Source: Macrobrachium rosenbergii (Eukaryota > Arthropoda > Malacostraca > Decapoda > Palaemonidae). From it: 64,000 nt of DNA. The stretch is from assembly GCF_040412425.1 (NCBI RefSeq), contig NC_089767.1:42021009-42085008 (forward strand), given 5' to 3'. The notes under the pieces are model-generated. The model was given only the letters and a program-made list of their open reading frames with translations. It made no database searches and was not told where the DNA came from. Within the stretch, counting starts at the first letter, position 1; each line of letters opens with the position of its first letter. This document shows positions 35,416-50,400 of the stretch, one piece after another. A program made the position numbers and the translations under genes.

Positions 35416-38400
35416 GTAAGTTGTCCTTTTGAGTCTTGATCGTTTTCGGTGGTTACCGGGGGGTTATTAAGAGGTCGTGCTGGTTATTATAAAGGCCCGC
35501 GCCAGAATAGGGAATTTATTAGGAAATTATATTTGATTTAGGTAGCCAAGGGGGCCTCTTGTTTAGTTTTCGTGTATTTTTAATAGGGAAATGCTAATTG
35601 GGGTTGTATAGCTTTTTCCATCATTCCAGGGGTTATTCTGTCGTTAATGTAAGTGACCATTTAGGTCAGTATATTCCATCAAACACAGGTTATGAAAATA
35701 AAATGTCTATGCCTTTTTTTCATAACTCGCACCGGTACAAAAACACGTAGAGTATAGTGAGTATTTTAGATCCCTATTGAGGCTCATTGTCGGCAATAGT
35801 GTCGACTGTCGAGATCATTGCCCTTGTCTGTTATAGTGTCAAGGTCATTGCATTGCATACACTCGGTTTAGCCAAGTGGGATATTTTTTCATGAGAGGCT
35901 GTTTACTTTTCCTCTTGGTGTCTTGCTACACCTGGCTATGTTTGTAAAATTATTATTATTAATATATACAAGTTTTGGATGGAGAATGCACATAGAAGTA
36001 ATGTTTATAAAACTTGTTATTAGTAGGAATGCACCTAATGTTTTGACCTTCTTTGCAGACTTAGTGTAGAATGAAATTATTCATATTCGTAACGACTTTA
36101 TACAGTAGTCTTTTGAATATAAATGATAAATGTTTAGGTTTTAAAAAGAAAATGTGATTCGTTTCAGTTCAGCTTTATTTCTGCTGTGGTCTTTAATTTC
36201 CGGAATCAAAAAAAGATAAAATTAGGTGATGATGTTGGCAGCCAATTTAAAACGCAGATAGACGTAACTATGAATAGTTCACACAATGAAAGGTCATTAG
36301 GGATTGGAATTGGTAACACCTCTTCTTACATGTCAACTCCTTTGGATACCCACCTGTTACCCGTAGGAATATCCTTAAAATCATTATTATCTGTAAGATT
36401 TATAATCGAAAATAGCGAAATGGATTTGGGAGCGACTCTTTAATAATTTAGTTCTTTAGCTAATTAAGAATGCTTGACATAAACTGGAGCAACAAAACAA
36501 AATCCATTAATTTAAACTGATTTAATACATCAGTCGTGGTGTGCGTTCATACACATTCATATCTAAAAAAAGTAGTTACATTAAACTTGAGTGAACTGAA
36601 TCTGTATAACCGTATTTGCATGTTCATTAGCAGTGGAACTGGAAGAAAATATGTATGGTGACTTAGGTTTTCCTTATAGGTTGTCATGTATACCTCTTGG
36701 TTGCCACAATAAGTTAAATATATGTTATTAATTAGATCAAACAACTCGGCTGCTCTTATTAATTAGATCACACCGCTCGGCTGAACTTACGTAGGAGGCC
36801 AGGTAACTCTCTGAGTTATGTGCACCCTGCTGCCCCTCTGGGTTAATACACTTATGCCCATGGTAATTGTATGATTAATTGATTTTTCACCAATGTTTTC
36901 ATATTGTTTCACTGTGATGGATGGATTGTACCCATATTTTGTGACCATTGTTCCCCTGTAGTCAAACATTTTTTACTGTAATTGTTGGTGAAACCCACGA
37001 TTTTTGTATTTATTTTCCTTACTAAACTTGAGATTTGTAGCTAGGGGAAGCTAAGAATAAGTCAATTCCACTGAAGGAATGGTGAAATATCCAAAACGCA
37101 CAAGAGAATTATGCATAAAAAATATATCTTCATGTCTGTAATCAAAAACAACCTAGAGATAAAGAAAAAGAAATGTGTAGCATATAACCTTGTTTTACAT
37201 GCCATGGGTTTTTAACTCTACCTTTTGCAAACCCATATGCTACTGGAGACTGTTTCTGAAACCTTACAGTTTCTAAGTACTCTGCTGTCCCTGACAAGGT
37301 TATGAAACGCTTGAGAATATTCAGCATCTCAACTTCCTACATGAATAGCAGGTTAGGAACAAATGAAAATTGAAATGGGTTTGTATGAAAGAATTTGTCA
37401 TGTTACAAAAATATAGTATTTGTGCAGTGTTGTTTATGTGATAATGGAATGCCCATTTACTTGAGGAGAGTTGATAAATAATTCAAGCTAGGTAGTCATT
37501 CATAAAGTTTGTTCTTCATTTATCATAAATCTGAGTAGTTGAGTATTCCATCATCATCATTATTTGTAGTGTAATTGTTCCATTCATATTCAAATTGAAT
37601 ATGAAAGATGTTTATGACCTGGCTTATACATACAGGAAAGCAATTTTTTTTTTTAGGTGAGCACTTATCCATTATTTACTTTATTAATGTGTCTCCCATA
37701 TTGGTAAGTAATTTTTCAAGTATCAGGAGCATAAGTCAACCCATAAAATTCTGAGGTGCAACTCAGGTTTAGGCCTATATTCACCAGATAAGACGACCCC
37801 TAGAATCAAGCCAGGACCACTTCCCCTGCTCTTCGTTGGACGAGTCGGTAGAGCTGTGGACTAGCACTCGCTAGGCCCGAGTTAGAGTCTCCGGCCGACT
37901 GATGAAGTGTTAGAGGAATTTTTTTCTGGTGATAGAAATTCATTTCTTGCTATAATGTGGTTCAGATTCCACAATAAGCTGTAGGTCCCATTGCTAAGTA
38001 ACCAATTGGTTCTTAGCCATGTAAGATAAGTCTAATCCTTCGGGCCAACCCTAGGAGAGCTGTTAATCAGCTCAGTGGTCTGGTAAAACTATGGTATACT
38101 TACTTTACTTCCCCTGCAAATGCATAACGAATAAGATATTTGGAGTTTAACATCTTGCTTGCAAAGGTTTCAGATGCCTAACCCAAGTTTCTGCGTGCAT
38201 ACTGTACTTTGTTGTATCTTTCAGGTGATGTTGTATTTGTTCATGGTGCTGCTGCTACTCCTCTCAAACTTGTCAAAGCCATGACTGAACATGGCAAGAG
38301 CAGTCAGCTTAAGGATGTAACTGTTTGTCACATACACACAGAGGGCCCAGCCTTGTATGCTCAGCCAGATTGTGAAGGTAAATATTTAGTTTTTCAGGTC

Positions 38401-41400
38401 ACAAACAAATTGTACATTTGTAAAGACAGCAATGATTGTATTGTACAAAGAAATAACTTTGTAGTTTATTATTTTATTATAGTACAGTACTTCAGTCAGA
38501 TGTAATTAATTGGTGTTTCTTCTAAGATTTTGGTGACAGGCGAGTTTTAAGGATGGGACCCAAATGGTTTGCCGTATCTCATTCTAATTTTTAATTTAGT
38601 ATAATTTTATAGTACTGTACTTATGAGTTCAGTAATTTCATACTGTATTCAGGTTCAACATGTAAAATGTTTATGTTTTTGTAGTTAGGGATGACATTAT
38701 TATTGTGACAGTTTTGCACATCAATATTCCTTTTGTGATTGACCAAACTAGCAGAAAATATGGGGAGAGATTTGTACAGACTGCTGGGGACTCTTGCAGG
38801 CGTGCAAGACTAGCGAGTCAATTCTGTTGTCTTTTATTATTGTATTTGAAGAGGGACCAGAGCATTGGAAATTTTATTTTAGGAAGACAAAAGTAGTAAT
38901 TATAAGTAGTAGGTTTGTATGATTGTTTTTCTTTTAGTCAAATATTTATAGAGGATGAGTTAGATAATGGTATCTATGTTCCAGGCTCCTTTAGGTTATG
39001 AGTGCTGCGTTTAAAAATACCTAGTCATCTACTGAGCAAGAATTTTAATTCATTTGATCCATTTCAGGTATATTTCGGGCCAATTCCTTCTTTATCGGGT
39101 CTAACTGCAGAAAAACAGTGAACGAGGGAAGAGGGGATTTTGTACCCATCTTCCTCTCAGAAATTCCAATCCTTTTCCATCGGGAAATTATCAGAATTGA
39201 TGTGGCTCTGGTGCAGGTAAGAGACCCAGAAAAGTATTTTTGCTTTGATTTAAATATTTTTTTGTAACTGCAGAGACACTGTACAGTAATTATCTTTTTA
39301 AGTCCTGGTGTGTGCTGTACTTAAGAGAAATTGTGTTTGTACACTGCAAAAGTGCCAAAGCCACTCACCAGTGAATTAAATGATTTTAGGAGTTATTATA
39401 TATGGGCTGTAAAAAAAAATATGAATAGGATACTATAAAGTCTACAGTGTAGAGACTTTTATTTCAGTTGCTTCAGATTATTGTTCAATTGCTTTATAAT
39501 GGATGAAATGATTGCCAGGGTGATATACTATTGCCAGAGCTTTATTTATACACACATGAAATTAATTACCAAAAATGTAAGGGGGTCACTCATATCCATT
39601 TAGTGTCTTTCAAAATATTGTGTTAACATGCTCAATGTTACCTTAAAAAGCCTTGGGTTATGACTAGGTAGAATTTAATTAAGTAGCAGAAATAAGTTTT
39701 GTATCATTACCTAAATTTTTGATGACAGGTTTTCTTTGTAGGTGTCACCACCTGACAAACATGGCTTCTGCTCTCTGGGAACAAGCGTTGATTGTGCTCG
39801 TGCTGCAGTACAAAATGCAAAGTATATTATTGGGCAGGTAAGTTTATGTCCTCTTCAGTGTAAAAGAGGATTTAATGAGATTTATAACATCAGTTTTGAT
39901 AACAGGTTGTATTTGTTGGCATTACAACAGCGCTGAGTTTTGAAAAGAGACGCAGATAGTGATGTTACAGTACAGAGATCTAGAATGAAGGTGGTGTTAA
40001 TTGTATTTGAGGATAAATGTTGCTGCCCATCAAGGGTCACTCCTGAGTCCTTGCTGTTTATCGTAGTATTGGAGGAAGCTAAAAGGTGTGCAAACTGGTA
40101 GGCCCCCTTGAGGCTTCAGTATGCAGATGACCTGGTGTTTACAGCAGAACCAGAGGAAGAGGTCCTAGAAACATTTAAAAGATAGAAGACCAGAATGGAG
40201 AGGTCAAGACTGAAAAGAGTATAAGTAAAAAAACCTTCTCATGACTGGAAAGTAATCTGTGGAAAAAGGACCCCCAGGAAAGTGACCATGTCGATGCTAT
40301 GGAAAATGTGATGTGAGCTCTGGACTGTGTACTGTATTTATTATAGTGAATTGTGATATTCAGTCACGAAATGTATAGGAAGAGCAAATGGAAATTAGAG
40401 GGGGATGGAGCCCAGTGTTATGCTCTGTTGTGTGAGAACATACTGGACAGGGAGGAGGTTTAGACAGCAGTAAGAGTAGCAGCATTGTCAGTGAAGTAGA
40501 AAGAGATTGCTAAGTATGTGGTAAGTAAAAGTAAACCAGTAATAAACAGAGTATATATATAAGGCCCGTGAGGTGTTTTAGCTTTCTTTGATATCCATGG
40601 TTTCTGATTGATGGCATGTAATGGCTTTGTTGCTATTGCGTGTACTACTGCTAATCCTTCTATGTCCTTACGCCAGGTGGGGTCTAACTAGGACACTGTT
40701 TGATGCTAGCATGGTCTTCTTTTGAAACTGATTTTTATGTTCAAAATTGACTCCAGTGTTTGTTGGACATTTATTTGAGGATATCTTTTCGAATAAATGT
40801 TCAGCAAACATAGAAATCAGTTTTCTGGGCTTTCTTTTAAACCTTTTGCTTTGGAGTGTTGCAAGTCACTTGTGACAGTGAGACAGGTTCTTCTCTTGAT
40901 GACAACTCTTTATCACCTTGTTTGTGGTCATGTTTGGCATTCTTTTTTTTTATAATCTATGTACATGACTGTATTTGTGTTGAATGACATGCCATTTTAC
41001 TGATCATGCACTTATTTTCTATAATTCTTTTTGCAAATGTCACCAAACTGAACAGCAGTTTCTTTTACTTTGATCATTCTTAGGTGGGATCTGTATTGAC
41101 ATTGAGACTTACTTTGGTTCCGTTTTTAGGGTTATTTCTGTAATTTTTCTGCTCTGTAATGGCTCATTTCCTCCTAACTGTCTTATTGGAACATTAGGAA
41201 TCTTTCAAGGAGTGCAAATGCGTGTGCTTTTGGTTTGTGAGGGAAGGATGGGCAAAGTAGTTGTATGATGGGTAGGAGACCCATTGTTGAGACCTGTTAC
41301 TATTATTATTGTTATATACTTCTTTCCAGGTTAACCCTTGTATGCCACGGACATTTGGTGATGGCATTATCCATAAGAGTCATTTTGATGCTATGGTTGA

Positions 41401-44400
41401 TGGTATTGAGAACCTACCAGAACACAAGCCAAAGGAACGGTCGGAAGTTGACAATCAAATTGGGCAACTTATTGCTGATAACCTAGTGGTAAATGGTGCC
41501 ACCCTACAAATGGGTAAGTTTGTTTTATATCTTTTAATTTTTATTTTAAGAAAAATAGCTTCTGAATTTTAGTAAAAGTAGCTTTTACTAAAATTCAGAA
41601 ATTTTTTACTTGTTTTTTGTCAGTTTCTGAAATTTAATGGCTGAAATGATTCATTTTAAACATGACTATGCTGTATAGAACTTAATGTGAATGTATTTTT
41701 ATTTCTGTGCTGAATGTACTTTTATTTCTGTGTTGAATGTACTTTTATTTCTGTGTAGGCTATGTGTCATAAATGCAGTGTATTATTACTCTGGGAGAGC
41801 TAGTAAAAGAGATCGAGAATTCTTAAAGAAATAAAACTGCATTCCCTATGCTGTCCATAATTGTCTGGGAAGATCTCTGAAAATGGAACTTGCAAAGAAA
41901 AAGTTCTGAATGATAAACAAGTGGACCTCAGGTATGCCATTTCAAGAGCAAAGCAGACTGACCAGAATTGCATCTTAGCATATAAGACACTACAAGAATA
42001 AACAGATAAATCTCTGAAAGTTTAAAAACTGATGTGTAATCTGCCTCCGAGACTACAACAGGCTTCTGACTTGTTGTTGAGTGGGAAGCATTTGAATGTA
42101 CCTACCGTGATCTGACTCTCATTTCATGTTAAATTAGGGTTCTAATACCCTTTTGTTGAACTAATTTTTCTTTTTTATCATTTCATGACTGATTTTCCAT
42201 TGCTGGACTACGAATGGAATTAAAAATGATTTCAATTATTTTTAAAACAAGGAGGTGGGTGGAAAAAGGATGTGCAGTCAGCAGTATGCTGCTTGCGCCT
42301 GTAGATTTCAAGTAATGATCATATATGCCAGTAAGGCATAAATCTCAAATCATCCTTTGCTCTTAATGGGTCCATACTTGTGACAGGAATAAAAAAATAC
42401 TCAGATAAATAAAATCTATGCGCTATACAAGGGACCAACACATTTGACAAATGCAGGAGACACAGTATCCTTATACTGTATATAGTTTTTTTGAATTTCA
42501 TTTCGATAAAAACTGAATTATTTTGCTTTTGAAGGCTACTGCTGCCCCGTTCTCAGAAGAAATGTAAGTGTAGGTTACTACTGAGACTTTGTTAGCTGTT
42601 CTTGCAGATCTTTTCACCAGGCTTCCATTGTCATTATTACTTAAATACTACTGTACCATACAGATTTCCCCTGATTTATGAAAAGTATTATACAGTACTG
42701 TACTGTACTAGGTAAATGATGTTGATCAACCACCAAAACAGTATCCACTTTTATCTCTAACCACAGATCTGATATGTGCTTAAGAACTAGAATGAGACCT
42801 TTTTTTGCTCATAAAAAGTAACAGGTTATTGTTTAGTGAACAAATTTTACTGGAAGAGATTTGCAGTAGTTTACATATTAAGGAATACAGTGCTGTGTCA
42901 GCATTAAAGCAGTGCAGTGAATTTAACACATGATAATTTTGAAACAGCAGTATTGTTCATGTTCACGTAACAGGAGTGATGATTTTATTTAGTTTTGTCA
43001 TAACCAAAATTTGTTAACTTATTTTCTCATCCTTCTACAGGTATCGGCAATATTCCTGATGCAGTTCTGGCATCGTTGAAGGGTCACAAAGATCTGGGGA
43101 TACATTCTGAAATGTTCAGTGATGGAGTGGTCGATTTGGTGGAGGCTGGTTGTATTACAAATGCCCACAAGACATTCCAGCCAGGAAAGATTGTTGGGAG
43201 TTTTATTGTGGGAACGCGAAGACTTTTTGATTTTGTGGATAACAATCCTTTTGTTAGTAAGTATTTTGTAATGGTGCATACTTGTATTGCAGTGTTTTAG
43301 TTACTGCATTAGAATAGTTTTTCGTGTGAAAAAGTTAGTGTAGTTGTCGTTAATTGCAAATTTTAGTCATATTTGTATAAACTGAAGACTTTAGTCAGCT
43401 GGTAGCAGTTATATTTTATTTACGATTTTTGTTTTTAATTTTATTCTCTTTTAAGTTGACATTTTATGAAAGCCCTTTAAATTAAAACTCTTAAAATGTG
43501 CTTGTGGTTAAGTTTATTACAGAAGTGTTTTGCTGTCTAGTAGACTAATAGGTTTTAAGTTACTGTATTTAACCAAGTTAACATTGTGCATTATGTTGGA
43601 TGACTCTTTGATCCATCCTTATGAGAGGTGTTATAATCATAATTAATAATCTGAATTTTGTAATAATATTTTGCTGTTTTTAACTCTTGCAGTCTGAATC
43701 AATTAGTGATACTCAAAACAAATATTTTTGCTACTGAACTCTGCTAGTACTTGGCCAATAATGCTTGCTGAGGATGTGAACAGAAATATGTTACATGGCA
43801 ACACTGGAAATACTGCACTACTACTTAGCTTGAAGATGTAATGTATGAAAGTGTGTTCCTTTTATTCCCTTCCATTTTAAAACTTGCATGTTATTCCTTA
43901 ATATTTGTGGTTAAGGAGATTATAATTTAGTGTGATTACTGGAGAGTTCAGCTTTTTATAAATGGACACCAAAATAAGGCATAATCTTTGTCGCTGATAT
44001 AACTTTACTCTAAGAACTCCTTTACTCAGATTTTGATTCTTTTTCTTTCTGTTCTCCATGGTTATACACGAGATATTGCTGCTTCTGTTTTTTCAGTTGG
44101 TTTTATTGTGTTTACTTCTGTTATGCAATTTATACTTACCATACATAGTGTCTTACAGTGCAGTTAGGACTCTTCTTAGGGTGGTAAAAAATATTGATGA
44201 TGGAAGTGAAGTATGTAGGCAGGAGAGTGACTGGTATAGCAAAAAAGATTTGGCTGAGACAAGGTGGTTTTATGTCTCCACGGCTGTTTGACCCTTTGGA
44301 TAACTTAAATCACTCTGATGCATCATTCAGAGTCCAACCTGAGTCACTTGTGACACATATTCTGCTGAGTCTTCTATGTAGGTGTATGAAGTGACTGATG

Positions 44401-47400
44401 TAGAAATTTTTTCAACTCTGGTTCATTCATGATTCAGAAGTTAGTGTGTAAATATGTCAGTGACTATCCACCCACTTTTAGGGAAAGCAGATAAGCACAT
44501 ATGTTTTCATCGTTCTGCTAGTGCTTGCTTTGTTGTGTTAATTACTGCTCTTTTGCCTCGAAATGTTTGATCTCTTAAACTTCTCTTCCCTTGAAACTAG
44601 AGGCGTCAGACACTCTTACTAGCCTCTTCCCTTATCTCTCCCTATCTCTTACATGAGATGCTGGGAAAGATGGAGTTTTTTACTCAGTAATTTATCTAAT
44701 GGTGAAAAATTACTAATACTGCACTCAGTTGAATTTTTCCACACCATTTACAAGACAACATCATTTGTACACAATGTGCTAAAAGCAACTCAAGACTGTA
44801 AAAAAAATTTGATTTGTGTTAATCTGTAAAGAAATATTTTGTTAAATGAATCAAGTTCCATACCCTCCCTAAGTGTTTAAATCTTTCACGAGCATCACTT
44901 CAAAACCACGTACGTATTTATTTCTGGCACTGGTTTAAATTTGTTTCTGTAATGGTTCCATTATTTTCAGGGATGTTCTCAATTTTGTCGTTACATCTGA
45001 TTGTTCCAATATATGACATTCAGAATTTCTGTATTTTATTGTGCTGTAAATGTATTCCATTCTTGTTGAATGAACCCAGATTTATATGCGATACTTATTA
45101 ATATTGCTTTGCACTGAATTATGCATTTACAGCTTTGTTACCTATACTTTGCCTTTTTCCAAGTCAGTATTATCCATTTAAAAAATGCAGCAGTTTTGCA
45201 TAATTATATTGTATGGTACTAATGATTTTTCAGTATTGGTCCTTCCTGCTTATTTGCTTTGTTACCCTAGCCATCTGAAATAATATTTTGACTTGTGAAT
45301 GGGTCTCAGCCATTGATCATATGGAAATTTTAGGTGTTTATGAAATAAGTTATTACATTGTCTGTTGAGCACAACTTTGTATACAGTTTTAAAAATGATT
45401 TCAACACAGGAAAAGTCATTGGGAAACTTGAAAAATACAGAATTTAATGCTGGTAGTAGAGTTTTGTTGGTCTGTGACATTTACTTCATTCCACCTTGTT
45501 TAAATCATATTCTTTTTACAGCAATGTGTGATGTTTCTTTTGTCAACAACATCCCAATTATAGCTGAGAACCCAAAAGTAACTGCCATCAATTCATGCAT
45601 TGAAGTAGACTTGACAGGCCAGGTTGTGTCAGATTCTATTGGCACTAGGATGTATTCAGGTAAGAAAGTATGCATACATTTGTCTATTTTTAGTCTTACT
45701 ATTTGCAAAATTCCAGTCATAATTTTAGCTGGAGTTATGAATATTAATCCCATAAATTCTTAGTAAATTAGGCTGCATATTATTATTAGATATTAGCAGA
45801 ATAGTTTAGTTTGCTTTTTACCATATAATAGTAAAACCCAGTAACAATCTTGGCCTTGATATAGGACTAGTATTACTTCCAGTAGACCAGCAGCATTACC
45901 TTCTTTTATTTACTTCTCATCCATTCCCTTTTGTCTCTTGCTACTTTGCTATTAGGTTTTTAATTTTCCCATGACCCAATTTTCACCTTTCATGTAATAA
46001 CAAATACTCCACAACAAATACTTCACAAGTTTAGAACTGAAACTCTGTACTCTTGTTCGGCTAATTTATAAAAATAACTTCCATTTACATGTCAGGCTTA
46101 TAAAGCAGTTTCCATATTGATGTTACCTGTAGATTATCTTTAAATTAGTTTTTAATACAAATACAGGACTTCTAAAACAGGTTTTGATGTACGAAAAACC
46201 TATTTTTGTTAGCTGCTGTGAGTCCTCAAAGGAGTTAGGTAAATTTTTCAGTACACCAAAAAAAGGGACACCATACATAAGGTAAATTTTTAGCAAAAAA
46301 ATAAAACCCTTTCTTCAAACCTGTTGTTTTCACAATTTTTTTAATTTTAAAACTTGGAAAGTTGACATCTGTACCATTTATCCTACAAAAATTAAATTAA
46401 TTGATACAAGAACCTTCTTAGACTTTCACACAAGTACTTAGAAACCTTTAAGAAAATGACTGGTTTCTGGCTATAAATTTTCATATTTTCAGTCTTGCCA
46501 TCACCCCTCTATAAAAATTGAATTAATAAGGCTTTTTAAATTGGCTGACCATGGGCCCTATGCATCACAACACTACTTTGGCACAAGTTGAAAAGTAACT
46601 GAAGCACAGTTGTAATATGTTGCCCCTGGAATGGAAAGAGATGTTACTAGTGAATTTTAATGGTCCTTTTACAAAAAGTTATTGTAGTTTGTTTGAAAAA
46701 TATATATCATACATAAAATATAACCTATAGGCCTCATACTGTTCAATTTCTAGAGTTGGGTGAGCAAATTCAGACAGTCACATGCCAGGTTAATTTACAC
46801 TAGCCAGAAAGTTCTTCACTACTTTAGTTGTGTCCTCTTTATTAGCTATTCTGCTAAGGAAGGCAATAGTTTGTTCTATAAGTTTTTATTTTAAATACAG
46901 ACTAAATTAATACAGTAACAGTCTTGCACAAATAGAAAAAAAATAATTTTAAACCAATAACTGGTCCAAAGCCCAGGTCTACAGTACATACATTTGTAGT
47001 GTCTTTTTTGTTTCTCTTACTACAGTACATACATTTGTAGTGCCTTTTTTGTTTCTCTTACTACAGTAATGTTCATCACGCATAGTAAATTTAAGGGCAA
47101 GAGGACCCTCCTATATCATGATATTACCATCAAGTAGAATTCATTTACTTTTCAAGTTACAGTACATCATTTTTAGGATTTAAATTAATTTCTTCTACAT
47201 TTTGAAGGTGTTGGTGGCCAAGTGGATTTCATAAGAGGAGCTGCAGTTTGTAGGGATGGCTTAGGTAAGCCCATCCTAGCCATGCCTTCTGTAACATCTC
47301 GTGGAGAATCCAAAATTGTTCCCTTCCTAAAGCAAGGTAATATGATTGTTACACCCTGTGTTTTTTTTTCATTTTTACCACAGTACAATGGCATCAGTAT

Positions 47401-50400
47401 TTCATATTTTCCTTTAGTAGTAGTTGTTCCTGTGCTTGCTTCACAACTGTGTCATCAAAGTTGCCAATGAATCCCTTCATAACAGACCATGTGGTATCTC
47501 TTGATTATAGTGTGGACTCTGAGGTAGACTTGCATATACTACAGCATTTTGACATTTGCCTATACGTACTGACATACAAGATGATAAGGGGTGAATGCAT
47601 TTACTTAAGCAAGTTGGGTTGGGTGTGGTTCTTATAAGGAAGGTGAGAGAGTCTACTTTATATTGTTCACTTATAAAAAGATATTCCTTATTATAGTATT
47701 CTCCCAAGCACACCCTTTTGCATTCATTATGAGCGTGATGTGATAATTGGAAAATTGTGTTGATTGTGCAGGGGTAATTATAGGATTACTGTTCATATAC
47801 CTAATTAGCTTTTGCAGACAGTTAGGCCTGCACTATATTCCCTAAGTGATATTTGTTTCACAACAAACCTTTTACATGCATATAGTGCTCATTTTATCAA
47901 CATAATGCTCCCAGACAAATTCCTAGAAAAGAAGAGTAAGTAGTATGTGCACCAGATCCATTATTTCCTGGCCATCCAAATTGGTCTCGTTTATTATTTA
48001 ACTAATGGATCCTCACTCTGTTCCTGCAAGGGACAGTCCTGTTCTAGGGTTCTCTTCTCTTTGTAAGGAAAGTATTGATTGGGGGTGATACTCCTCCAGG
48101 AATGCTCCAAATCCTTCCAGTTTCTTTCAACCCCCACCTCTATCTTCTGTTCTTCCCTCTGTATGGGCCACTCGTTCTACAAGAATAACACTAGGCCACA
48201 AACTTTTGCCTGACGATGTAGCAGCTTCTGAGAGAGGTATTCCATCTACAGCACTCAAGTGTGTCTGTCGTGGCGTATTAACCAGCCGAAGGAAATTAAT
48301 GTTGTGAGTAAGACTGTTTTCTAGAGTTCTTGACTCGGCCCGTCCTGTGGTGCATAAGGCTAGTGTGACCAGCAGGGAGGAACCCTCACTGTGAGCATTC
48401 ATACTGGCATTGGAACCAGGCTGTGTGGCTGGCTAGCTCTGTCCAGCAGGGGCTTTATTCCTTTGGGGTTTATTTGATGGCTGAGAAATTCTATTGTGTT
48501 TTGGGCCCATTCAAATTTATCTGGTGATACTAATAGTCTGTTTTCTCTTAGTTTCTGTAGGACTTGCTTTATGTCCTTAATGTGCTGTTTGTAGCTGGAA
48601 CTGAAAATTAGAATGTTGTCAACATAGATGAAGTAGCAGGCTACTGTAATTCTTCGAGGATTTTGTCCAAGAGTCACTAGAAATCACTCTTGCATTTCGG
48701 AGACTGAAACAGCTGTAGTTGAAAGTGTATTTCCGAAAGGGGGTGATGGCTATTTTTTCTGTCTTCTTTTGCTACCAGGACTTGGTAGTGTCCCTTTAGG
48801 AGGTCGAGTTTTGTGAATGCTCTGGCTCCTTCCAACTGGTTCATTATGTCGACGATGTTAGGCAGGGGGTACCTATCTGGTACCATCTTGATGCTGAGCC
48901 ATCTGTAGTTGCCGCAGGGCCACCATGTACAATGTCTGCTTTAGGTACCATGTGGAGGGGTGATGCCCACGGGCTGGAGGCTTTCCGGCAAATTCCTGCC
49001 TGTTCCATGTTGTGGAATAATAGTTTGGCGTATGCCAGTTTGTCTAGGACCAAACATCTGAAGCATGCATGGACTGGGGGGAACCTCAGTGACGATGTGG
49101 TGTTTGATGTTATGCTTTGTGAGGCTGGTAAGGTTGTGCTGGAGGGAGTCTTGAAATATTTCAGGGAATTCCTGTAGGAGTTGACTGATCTCTGGTCCTG
49201 TTGTGTTCTTTGCTGCTACTATTGGAGTGATGGGAGCTATAGGACTGTCTCTTGTAACCAGCTGGTGTCTGGCTATGTCCACTAGTATGTCATTGGCCTT
49301 CAGAAAATCTGCTCAAAGTAGTGTAATTGTAACATCTGCCATGATGAATTCTAGGTGTACGGTTTGCCACTGAAGGATAAATTCATTGTTCAGCAATGGA
49401 TACCTGGAGAGTGCTGGGGGTGGGGTTGAGGCGGAGGCGTTCGTGCGGTTTGGCTGGTACGAACAACTCACATGTGCCCATATCGGTGAGGAAATGTGTG
49501 TTTGATGTCTCGCCAGTGGTGTAAAAACACGTTGAGTGTTTCTGTCCGCACACGGAAGAAAGACGGTGAGAGGCAGACTCGTTTCCTCTTACGAGGCAAC
49601 CGGTCTGCCTGTTGCTGACGGTTAATTGTTTGGGCTGCTCTGTGACCCTCTTGCAAGTTTTTTGACAGCAGGCAGCCATTCTCAAATTTTCAGGCCTTGC
49701 TCCCGAATCTCCAGTGTCAGAAACATAGGCCCTTTGGACGCTCTTCTTTTTTGGTTGTATATTTGTGTTTGTTCTCCCTCCTGTAGTCTCGGGAACAGTG
49801 TATGGGAAAGGTGAGGTCCTCTGGCTCACTGTGTTTGCCTGTCCTGCTTTGATGCTGTGGTTCAGGGGTGGCTGCTGCTGCAGGTAGTTGAGAGGGTTCC
49901 GATGATGTCTGGGCCAGATGCACTGCGTCCACCATTCTCAGAAACTTGTCGAGGGGCATGGTGGATGCGCTGGGTATTTTGGTGACTGTTCGGTGAGGCA
50001 GCTTCGTTAGGAGAACTTCTCTCACCAGATCTAACATCGTTTCTGGTTGATTGTCTGCAGCGAGAATTATCAACCGCTGTAGACGTATGATGGCTGCTGG
50101 TCTCCTATTGCTGCTCCTATGTTATCTAAGAATTTCCTAGCTCTGAGGGCTGGGGGCATGCTGAATGATGACCTTAGTTGTGTCTTTAATGTCTTGTATG
50201 TGACGGTGGTCTGTGGGTCGGGAACTTGAGGACAGTGTCGGCTTTGCGGGATGAGGACGTGATTTTTTTTGGATCTGAAGATGGTCTCCTCCCTGAAGAA
50301 CCAGGCCTCTGGGTTGTGCAGATGGATGCTGCTGTGGCATTGTCACTGGCTGGGCTGGCAGTGTCGGTCATCTTGGTGAAGAGATGAGGCAAGAGTAAGA

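Noticed and set aside
45505..45753. Minus-strand frame over CoA-transferase exon 7
   Set aside because: Shadow of a well-supported exon on the plus strand.
48932..49814. Plus-strand open frames in intron 8
   Set aside because: They are opposite-strand shadows of the antisense gypsy relic.
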